A stretch of DNA of 64,000 nucleotides from Amorphophallus konjac (Eukaryota > Streptophyta > Magnoliopsida > Alismatales > Araceae): assembly GCA_022559845.1 (NCBI GenBank), contig CM040117.1, positions 14,966,856-15,030,855 on the forward strand. Reading direction: 5' to 3'. Position 1 is the first letter of the stretch; each line of letters opens with the position of its first letter. The notes under the pieces are model-generated. The model had not been told where the DNA came from. It searched no databases and was given only the letters and a program-made list of their open reading frames with translations. The position numbers and the translations under genes are program-made. Positions 55,363-64,000 of this stretch are shown here, one piece after another.

Positions 55363-57149
55363 ATGGCAAACAAGGGGATGATGCCCGAAGGGCATTCGAT
55401 TCAAAGGCCTCCTTTCATTGATGGTTCTAACTACCCATATTGGAAAAACAGGATATATGTTTTCCTGTGAGCCCAGGATTATGATGTGTGGCGTGTCATA
55501 AGTAAGGGTCCGTATGTCTTATCTGAGAAAGAGGATGAGTGGGATGAAGAAGACATAAAGAAGTGTTCAGCAAATTTTAAAGCTATGAATATAATTCAGT
55601 GTGCCATTCATCCTAACGAATACTCACGTATTTCTATGTGTTCCTCTGCGCAGGAGATGTGGGACAAGCTGCGGCTGATCTATGAAGGTACATCGGAAGT
55701 AAAAGATACAAAGGCCAACTTGTTAGTCCGAGACTACGAGTTATTCATGATGAAGCCTGAAGAATCTATCTCAGATATGTTTGCAAGACTAACTTAGATC
55801 ACCAACGGATTAAAGGGCCTTGGAAGAGTACTCCAACAAAGATCTCGTCAGAAAAGTCTTAAGATCCTTGTCACAACAGTGGCATACAAAGGCCACTGTA
55901 ATCGAGGATTCAAAGGATCTTAACACTTTGACTCTGGACGAGTTGATAGGTTCTTTGATGACCTATGAAATAAACATCAAAAGGGGCGAGGAGGATCACA
56001 AGAAAAAGAAGGTAGTCACACCATTGGCCCTGAAGGTGAACCCACAAGAATCAGAGGGCAGTGACAAAGATTCCATCGGTAACACCGAAGATGAGGAGCT
56101 AGTTGCCATGATCACAAGAAGAGCAAGAAGATTCGTCAAAGGGATAAGAAAGTTCGGTGGCCAATTCAGAAAAGGACCAAGGAAGCAAGGTCCTAACAGA
56201 GGTAAAGGTAGCAAGAAAGAAGAAGTTATTTACTACGAATGCAAAAAACCTGGTCATATGCGGCCACATGGAGTTCCCTGATTTGGTGAAAAAGTTCAAG
56301 AAAGGAAAATTCAAGAAGCCAAAGGCCATGGTGGCCACATGGAGTGATGAAGACAAGGTAGAGTCCGTGAATGAAGATGAACTGGATGAGCTGGTTCAGA
56401 ATTTGTGTTTCATGGCAAATGAAGATGACGCCAATGAGGTAAATTCTGAAACCGAATCTCTTACATGTGAACAATGGCAGATTGCTTATGAGTCTTTATA
56501 TGAAAAATGTAAAAAATTCAAATCTGAAAATAGAAATCTAAAAAAGAAAATTGATCATTTTGTGCATGCTGCAAAATCGTGTGAGAACTGTCATGCTTTA
56601 AAATCTGAAACTGAAAAGTTGAAACATGAAAATGAAATTCTTGTGTCTAAAATTGAGTTATTTGAAGATGAGAGTTCATGCATGCGTGAGGACCAAGCCA
56701 CTTTTACCAAAATGCATGAAGACTTAAAAAGAGATTTAGAACAAGAAAAGTTGGAAAGAAGTGCATGCATTCAAGCCAAAGAAATGGCTGAAAACAAGAT
56801 TCATTCATTAAAGCATGAAGTCAATGAGTTGAGGGATGCTATTGCTATTCTTGAAAAAGGAAAAACACCACAATCTGAAACACATTTAACTCATTTGGCT
56901 CCCAGAAGTTCATCTCCATCCTCGTCAAAAACACATGTGCATAATTCATTCTTGAATGTAGGTAGGAGGAGAAACAGGGATAGAGTCACTACATGTTTTT
57001 ATTGTGGAAGGTGGGGTCATGACATGTATGATTGCAGAATTCTAAAATTTGATGATGAAAGTTTTGCTAGAATGAGAAATAAATCATACATATCTCATGT
57101 CTCTAACCATCATGGACCCAAGCTTGCTTGGGTACCAAAATCTGCATAA
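55363..57149 (+). pseudogene. Element B Gag with coiled coil and two zinc knuckles, broken
   Basis: It starts at ATG 55363 (MANKGMMPEGHS). The copia gag core follows (YPYWKNRIYVF, VWRVISKGP, MWDKLRLIYEGTSE, MKPEESISDMFARL), with a TGA at 55468-55470, a TAG at 55795-55797 and a frameshift near 55830. The first zinc knuckle (about 56230-56265) has lost its first Cys (YYECKKPGHM) and is shifted out of frame. From 56270 the frame is open: acidic WSDEDKVESVNEDELDE, a long coiled coil (56500-56860), and an intact second knuckle CFYCGRWGHDMYDC (56995-57036). It ends at the junction stop TAA 57147-57149. Role: capsid and RNA packaging, with the Sirevirus-specific extension. Confidence 0.88.
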
Positions 57150-60100
57150 GTACTCTTGTTATGTTTGCAGGTCTGTTTGAGAGCACAAAAGAATAAATGG
57201 TACTTGGACAGCGGATGCTCTCGACACATGACGGGAAATAAAGAGATGTTCGCAGACCTGCATGAAAAGGATGGTGGGACAGTAGCATTCGGTGGAAAAG
57301 ACAAAGGAAAAATTGTCAGAGAAGGTAAGATAGGTAAGAATCAAACTCAAACTATTGAAAATATTTTGCTTGTGAAAGGGCTGCATCACAATCTCTTAAG
57401 CATAAGTCAATTGTGTGATAAGGGATGCAACGTGATTTTTGATTCTACCCACTGCACCGTTGTAAATAGAAACACTCATGAAATAAAATTCATAGGTTTC
57501 AAGCACAACAATGTTTACATGATAGATTTGGATGATGCTTCTCATGATAATTTGTGTTTGGTTGCAAGGAATAATGATGATGCTTGGCCTTGGCATCGCC
57601 ATCTTGGGCATGCCAGTTTTAATGTTTTGCTAAAATTATCTAGAAGTGATTTAGTGGTTGGTTTGCCTAAGTTGAAGGCCGTTGATGAAGGAGTTTGTGG
57701 AGCATGCAGCAGGGGTAAGCAAACAAGAACATCATTCAAGTGTAAGAATGATGTAACCACATCGAGACCCCTTGAGTTAATCCACATTGATCTTTTTGGA
57801 CCAAGCAGAACACATAGCTTGGGTGGTAAACTCTATGGTTTTGTAATTGTGGATGATTTCTCTAGATTCTGTTGGGTATATTTCCTCTCTCATAAAAGTG
57901 ATGCCCTAATAGAATTTGAAGGATTTTGCAGGCAAGTTCAGAATGAAAAGGGGTGCTGCATCAAGACCGTGCGGAGCGATCATGGTAAAGAATTTGATAA
58001 TCATGAGTTCAGCAATTTTTACTGGGCTTAAGGTTATATGCACGACTTCTCCGCACCAAGAACCCCTGAACAGAATGGAGTTGTTGAAAGAAAGAATATG
58101 ACATTGATTGAAATGGCCAGAACCATGCTGAATGAGAACAATTTACCGAGGTACTTCTGGGCTGAAACAGTAAACACTGCTTGCTACATAATCAACCGTG
58201 CCATGGTAAGACCATTGTTGAAGAAAACACCCTACGAGCTATATCGAGGTAAGAAGCCAAATATTTCTTACTTCAGACTGTTTGGCTCCATTTGTTATAT
58301 TCATAACAATGGTAAGGTGGACTTGACAAAATTTGATCCCAAAAGTGACAAAGGAATATTTCTTGGGTACTCTCTTAGCTCAAAAGTATATCGAGTTTAT
58401 AACTTGAGAACTCTTGTAGTTGAGGAAAGCCCTCATGTCATTATTGATGAATCATCTTCCCAAAGAACTAATGAAAAATTTGCTTTACAGGATGAAGAAA
58501 TGGATGATGGTGATACCGGGAAGATGGGAAGAAAAACCGAGAAACAAGAAGTAGAAGAACCCCAAGAAGATGATGCAAATCAGGAACGTCAAGTTGAACA
58601 GTAGTTACCAAGGTAATGGACATTTGCAAAGGACCATCTGCCGGAGAATGTGTTGGGCAATATCGATGAAGGAATAAGAACACGAGCCTCTTTCAGGGAA
58701 GTTGAAAATACGGATTACATAGCCTTACTTTCCCAGTTTGAACCTCACTCCATAGAAGAGGCCTTGAAAGGTGAGTCTTGGATCATGGCTATGCAAGAAG
58801 AACTACACCAGTTCCAAAGGAACAAAGTGTGGTTCCTCGTGCCATGTCCTAGAAATCACTCAGTGATCGGAACAAAGTGGGTTTTTTGTAACAAAATAAA
58901 CGATCAAGGAGTGGTAACTAGGAACAAGGCCAGGCTAGTAGCTAAAGGCTATAGCCAAGAGCTTGGAATTGATTTTGATGAATCTTTTGCTCCTGTAGCA
59001 AGACTCGAGGTAGTGAGAGTTTTATTAGTATTTACATGTTGCAACAATATTAAACCGTTTCAAATGGATGTTAAGAGTGCATTTTTGAATGGCTATATCT
59101 AGGAGGATGTGTATGTGGAGCAACCACTGGGGTTTGAAGACACTAAGCATCCAGACCACGTGTACAGGCTAGACAAAGCACTCTACGGTCTGAAATAAGC
59201 ACCCCGGGTGTGGTATGAACGGTTAAGTGATTTCCTTATTCAAAATGGATTCAAACGAGGTAATGTTGATCAAACTCTTTTTACAAAACTGAATGGTAAG
59301 GAAATCCTCATTGTTCAAGTGTATGTAGATGATATCATTTTTGGATCCACTAAAGATGCCTTAAGCAAAGACTTTGCTAAATTGATGCAAAGTGAATTTG
59401 AAATGAGTCTCATGGGAGAGCTAACATTCTTCTTGGGATTGCAAGTCACACAGATAGTTGACGGTATGTTCATACACCAGAAGAAGTACGCTATGGAGTT
59501 GCTGAAAAAGTTCAACTTGACATCAACAAAACCACAACCAACTTCTATGTCCACTTCAATAAAAATTGATCAAGATGAAACAGGTAAATCCATGGACCAG
59601 AAACTTTTTAGAAGCATGATAGGTTCATTGCTGTATTTAACTGCCAGCAGACCCGACATCCAATTTGCTGTGTGTTTGTGTGCACGATTTCAATCCAATC
59701 CAAAAGAATCACACATGTCGGTTGTTAAACGAATTTTCAGATATATTGCTGGTTTAGTTAATTTGGGATTATGGTTTCCGCGTCATTCGAGCTTTAACTT
59801 AATTGCTTACTCTGATGCCGATTATGCGGGTTGTAAGGTGGATCGAAAAAGCACCAGCGGGTATTGCCAGTTTCTTGGGGGATGCGTTGTCTCATGGGCC
59901 TCCAAGAAATAAAACTATGTGGCACTATCAACTGTCGAAGTCGAGTATGTGGCTGTTGAAAGTTGTGTTGCTCAGGTGCTATGGATCCAACAACAAATGA
60001 TTGACTATGGCATTTCCTTCAAAAACACCTCCATCTTATGTGATAACACTTCAGCCATAAAACTGTCAAAGAATCCTGTCCATCACTCTCGCACGAAGCA

Positions 60101-60278
60101 TATTGAAATTAGACATCATTTTCTTAGGGATCATGCGAGCAAGGGTGATGTAGAAATCAGGTTCACTAAAACAGCCCAACAAATTGTCGACATTTTCACC
60201 AAACCTCTAAGTGAAGATAAATTCACAACATTCAGGAGAGAATTAGGGGTTTGTAGGATAGACGAGTCTGAATCATGA
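57150..60278 (+). pseudogene. Element B Pol: protease, integrase, RT, RNase H, many stops
   Basis: In order: protease YLDSGCSRHMTG (about 57200), pre-integrase finger (WHRHLGHASF ... CGACSRGKQ), integrase with HIDLFGP, RSDHGKEFDN and NGVVERKN, reverse transcriptase with VDVKSAFLNG-type (MDVKSAFLNG) and YVDDIIFGS (about 59325), and RNase H with YSDADYAGC, DRKSTSGYCQF and TKHIEIRHHF. In-frame stops occur at 58029, 58602, 58614, 59099, 59196 and 59910 by my reading. The domains are still easily aligned with element A. Between integrase and reverse transcriptase there is no counterpart of element A's organelle-like insert. Confidence 0.92.
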
Positions 60279-61148
60279 TCATTTGCACAACTATGTGTAC
60301 ATGTCATTGCATTGCATGCATTTGCATTAGTAAGGTGTATAATTGAATTTTCCCTTGTCATGCATGTGCATTATGTTGCCTGAAAAACAAAAATAAAAAT
60401 AGTGTGAAAAACCATGTTATGTGTATTGCATTCCTTCTATCTATAGTATACACCCATGTCACTGTTATTTCTATGGCCGATATTCCCTTGAATTCATTTA
60501 AATGCCAAAAAGCGAGCAAAATCCCTCGAAATCTGAAATCCGAAAGCATTGGATAATGAACGTCTATTATGAACTTTGATTTCATTGAAACATGTTCCCC
60601 AATTGATTTATCCTTAAAACAACTCAAATTTCCTTGATTCCAACATGAATTTATCATTGGAGACTAGAGCCAAACCTTTTTGGTCTTCCATTACACTTCA
60701 AACACTTTTTTTGATGAAATACAAAGGAAGGGTCGACCCTCGGGGATCCGTTTTCTGTCTGGGGCCGGGGTTACAGGGGTCGACCCGTTACGGTCGGGCG
60801 ACTTTAGCCGCGTCCGAACCGCCCTAAAACAGGGTGTAGACCCTAAGTTTCCCCCTTCCCATCTCATATAACCCCTCAAGCCCCTTTCTAACCCTAGCCA
60901 CCATCTCTTGCAAGCCCTCAAATCACTTCTTGGCACCAAACTTCTCAAGACCAAGCCGCGGTTCTCCCGATGGCGTCCCATGCACAACCACCTTCCAAAC
61001 AGTTCAACGCGTCTTCCTTGAGCTTCAACCCTCTGAGGTATGTTCTTGATGTGTGGAGGATCACTTATCCAAGGTTATAGCTTTCCAATCTTGTCAAACC
61101 ATCTCGATCTACAACCCCGTCATGCGATTCCTTCGATTTGTGTTTTAG
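60279..61148 (+). other. Pol-env spacer of element B with two dyad boxes
   Basis: Noncoding. Perfect gggtcgaccc boxes lie at 60730-60739 and 60777-60786. Additional repeated-motif boxes at the 5' side of the envelope gene are reported for envelope-containing Sireviruses, and this fits. Sequence around 60860-61140 may include a leader for an envelope transcript. Confidence 0.75.
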
Positions 61149-62293
61149 ATGGCCCCAAAGAGGTGTTCTTCTCGCAGTGGAGAGGGATCAAGCTCGGCAA
61201 GGGGGCGTCGATCCAAAGCAGCCGCGCCTACACTCTCTAGCACGGTGTTGGATAGAATAGTACTTCGTCCACGTGCGGTCGACTTTGGTAATCTTAGCCG
61301 TCATCTCCCAGGCCTTGTTGATATCATTTGTAGTCAACCCAATATAGACATGTTTATGTCAGCACATCATCGCATCTATCCACACCTGGTACATCAATTT
61401 TACAGCAATTTGTCCGTTTCGGGTGATGTTCCGGTTATTACAGTAAATGGGCAGCGACTTATGCTATCATCGCAAATGTTAGGCGAAGCATTTAATTTAC
61501 CAAATGAAGGCTATGCTTTTGGGGATGTTGAAGTTTCGGAAGCAACGGTGTATCGTTACATGACATCTGAGGATATGGGTTATGGGTCAGTTGTTGGACT
61601 AAATGCCAATCATTTTCCTCCTATGCAACGAATATTACATAGAATGATCACCACTATTTTGTTGCCAAGAGGGGGAGGCCATGACAAGGTCACTAAAAAA
61701 CACATGTTTTTATTCTGCGGCTTTATGGGTGGCATTCCTATCAAGTTTCCAGCACCTATCTTAGATCATATCTGTTATAGTATGAAGCACAAACATCGGA
61801 CATTACCATCTGCTGCAGCCTTACTGCTATTTTTCAGTATATGGGGCTTAATCTTGCAAGAGAGGCATCCCAAATAATCCGAGCTTCTGATATCTACACC
61901 ATACATTCCATATGTCATCACATGGGTTATGAAATTCGAGATGGGGTGTTGGTGCGTCAATTGAAATGGGGTGCACAAGCTGCTAGCTCGGCCAAAGATG
62001 AGGATGATGATGAAGAACGGGACGGTGATCAACAACCAGATGTTCCTGCAGAAGAGATGTCCTCCGAGGTGGTAGAACTAATCATGAATCGGTTGGATAC
62101 AATTGATGGTCGTTTAGACAAGTATGGGGAGACAATGGAGGCTATGCAACAAAGCTTGTCCGATCTGAAGCTATCTCATCAAGAATGCACTCAGTCTTTT
62201 ACAGACGCGTTGGCCAATCAAGCCACAATGTTTGGAGAAATCTCGGAGTATATTCGGCATCCGCCAAATCCACCACCTCTGAATGATGATTAG
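61149..62293 (+). pseudogene. Envelope-like third ORF of element B, one frameshift
   Basis: The frame begins MAPKRCSSRSGEGSSS, a basic, Ser-rich N-terminus. The middle (about residues 50-230) resembles the plant-specific domain found in third ORFs of plant retroelements (putative plant transposon protein type; HHRIYPHLVHQFYSNL, LGEAFNLPNEG). A shift near 61840-61860 moves the rest to a second frame that ends at TAG after an acidic run (DEDDDEERDGD) and a coiled coil (about 62060-62220). I see no convincing signal peptide or fusion segment, so an envelope function is only implied by position. The role of these ORFs is unproven. Confidence 0.75.
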
Positions 62294-62766
62294 AGGGCTC
62301 TACTTCGCGACATGGCACACTTCTTTACCTTTTCACCCCTTCCTTTTTGATGATGCCAAAGGGGGAGAAACTTTGGCCCTATATATGTGCCCCGGCTAGT
62401 CGGCTACTTATATGTATTTGTGTGATGTGTGCTTACATGCATGTATGCTTTCGTCATATTACACATCTTCGTTAGTTGTGTTGCATTTTCATTTGCATTT
62501 CCATTACATCTTGTAATTTGATTTTGAACTCAGACCCTGCTTCCCTTTAAATTAGGTTGTCGACAGATATGTTTGGAATATGCCTTTTGTGGTCAATCTC
62601 ACATGTTTGGATCGGTATGGTTCATGCTATGATGGTTCTTGATTGATTCATGTGAAGTATGAAAGTTTTATTCTTGATATGGAGGTTGAAGGTTGAATTC
62701 CATATGAATGCTAAATCTTTTTTGAAGTCATATATAGTATTTTGTCATCATCAAAAAGGGGGAGAT
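62294..62766 (+). other. 3' untranslated tail of element B with two polypurine tracts
   Basis: An upstream tract, gccaaagggggagaaact (about 62357-62374), and the terminal tract, tcaaaaagggggagat (62751-62766), sit in near-identical gatgatgcc / gtcatcatc contexts. The terminal one abuts the 3' LTR and would prime plus-strand synthesis. Confidence 0.85.
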
Positions 62767-64000
62767 TGTTGAACCCCCTCCTTAAGTGAATGTCTAAATA
62801 TGATAGTTTTTGATGATGACCAAACACTATATGTATATATATATTATCTTTGAAATGTTCTAGCGTAAAGAGTCTTGAAAAGTTCAACATCCTATTGAGG
62901 TCTTGGAGCTAAGAAGGTTAAAGAACAACCTCAACGGGTAAGCTTTTTGCACTCAAATTGCAAGGCTACATCTAATTCACAAGTTATGTCTTTACAGGGC
63001 AAGGAACGTGCCTAAGTGTTTAAGGAACTCAAGGACGGTCGGTGAGATCAACTTCAACTTATTGGCCCTTGATCTTGTGGTTTGAAGTTCATTATTTTTG
63101 ATCTCAAGGGTTTAATTGGTTTGGGTCTTATCTAAGCTTAAATGAATTGGGTATTCTTATTCATGTCTTAGCAACATTCCCTTTGATGGTTAAAACCCAA
63201 CTTGGAACCCCTTGGCTTGAATATTGGATTTAGTGTGTTTTTACTCTATTTGTTGGAAGTTCAGGGACAAGGGTCGACCCCAAGGGTCGACCCCTGATAG
63301 CATGAATTTTACACCCGACGGGTTCTTTCACCACACCTGCAAGGGTTGACCCCAAGGGTCGACCCATTCACGCGAGGGTCGACCCCAAGGGTCGACCCCT
63401 GATCGTGTTATTTAAAGCCAGCACGGGTAACCCCCGAGGGTTGGGGTCGACCCATTGCTCCAGAACCCCTTAAACCCTTTAAAGCCCTCATGAGAGTTGA
63501 CCTCAAGGGTCAACCCTTTCAGGTTCGAAGCTGAGCCGTCTTTTTGGACTTGCGTGCACATGCACCAAAAGTCTTTCCAATCAAGTCCAACATCCCTAAA
63601 ACATTCCATGAATTGTGGATCTAGTCTCTAGGGTGTCTTTGAACGTCCTAAGTCCTATGCTCTTATATATATATCATATTTGGGGTGTAAAACCCTAAGG
63701 GAACTAGTGAGATCTAAAATTGTGTGTTTTTTCTAACCTTTATGAGTGCAGGGTCGCAGCAGCAGCTCCAAGGGCTTCTTCCACCTTGATCTGAACGTGA
63801 TTGTGAAGAGAAGAAGATGGAATCAAGTCTCCAAACCACCCCCAACAGGAAGCTGTGTGGGAAATCAAGGCTGCAACACCATTTGTGCGCCATTGCTCCA
63901 GTCTTCCTTCAAGATCAATCTTCCTCCTGCAGAAGCACCAAACTACATTCAGAGAAGTAAAAGGGGGAGCTCCAACCATGATAAACCATTCTTCACCCTT
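62767..64000 (+). repeat. 3' LTR of element B, cut by the window edge
   Basis: It opens TGTTGAACCCCC and follows the 5' LTR closely for 1234 bp. Visible differences include the dyad-box cluster (63266-63520), where one region has an extra box pair and another has lost most of one. Confidence 0.92.

Larger units (their letters stand above)
53564..64000 (+). mobile_element. Sirevirus-type Ty1/copia element B with envelope-like ORF, partial
   Basis: A plus-strand element: 5' LTR 53564-55297, PBS 55300-55311, gag (55363-57149), pol (57150-60278), an envelope-like ORF (61149-62293), polypurine tracts and a 3' LTR from 62767 that runs off the window. It inserted into the LTR fragment at 52880-53563. 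The candidate TSD is ggcca (53559-53563), whose partner is not in view. The coiled-coil Gag, the dyad boxes in the LTR and next to the envelope-like ORF, and the repeated polypurine tracts identify it as an envelope-containing Sirevirus. Coding is broken in at least ten places. Confidence 0.92.

Noticed and set aside
1..64000. tRNA or 5S rRNA genes
   Set aside because: No A-box/B-box pair with a cloverleaf was seen; the only tRNA-related sequences are the retroelement primer-binding sites.

Overview
The window is nuclear DNA from a flowering plant with a large, transposon-rich genome. The evidence is nested LTR retrotransposons of plant-specific lineages (two Sirevirus-type Ty1/copia elements, Tekay/Del-like Ty3/gypsy LTRs), a Mutator-like element, a PIF/Harbinger transposase, and one intron-rich host gene. 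I cannot assign a species. A short plastid rpoC1-like stretch looks unlike what I recall of the grass form, which weakly argues against a grass. All coordinates and splice sites were read by eye; nothing was aligned or searched.

Layout. 1-5028: 5' part of a minus-strand Ty3/gypsy element (gag/protease remnant, PBS, 3.4-kb LTR). 5033-6466: PIF/Harbinger transposase pseudogene. 8158-8618 and 11050-11095: one minisatellite split by a 2.4-kb solo LTR (8619-11049). 13081-28580: a nest made of an outer MITE-like sequence, then an inverted pair of related LTR-like arms (13335-15145 and 26905-28355), then a complete 11.1-kb Sirevirus (element A, 15194-26317, minus strand) with a perfect 5-bp target-site duplication (TSD). 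31102-41523: the only convincing host gene, a seven-exon membrane-anchored receptor-like kinase whose HRD and DFG motifs are altered. Its 6-kb last intron holds a U6 retropseudogene, a MULE-like insertion and an inverted chimera of rDNA spacers. 42800-43715: relics of a gypsy protease and an RNase H domain. 43794-48036: a Mutator-like element with terminal inverted repeats and a perfect 9-bp TSD. 49595-50940: a second solo LTR. 50941-52860: tandem repeats. 52880-53563: a third related LTR fragment, cut by element B. 53564-64000: a plus-strand Sirevirus (element B) with an envelope-like ORF, running off the window.

No transposon here has an intact coding region by my reading. Many breaks are stops where Gln, Arg or Trp would be expected, which fits cytosine deamination. 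The strongest leads are: (1) short GGTC/GACC dyad boxes upstream of TATA-like sites in the Sirevirus LTRs and also in sequences that look like Ty3/gypsy LTRs; (2) a TAA stop followed by a splice-acceptor-like sequence at the gag-pol junction of both Sireviruses; (3) a scrambled organelle-like insertion in element A's pol; (4) the inverted rDNA chimera and the U6 retrocopy in the kinase intron; (5) the predicted pseudokinase itself.
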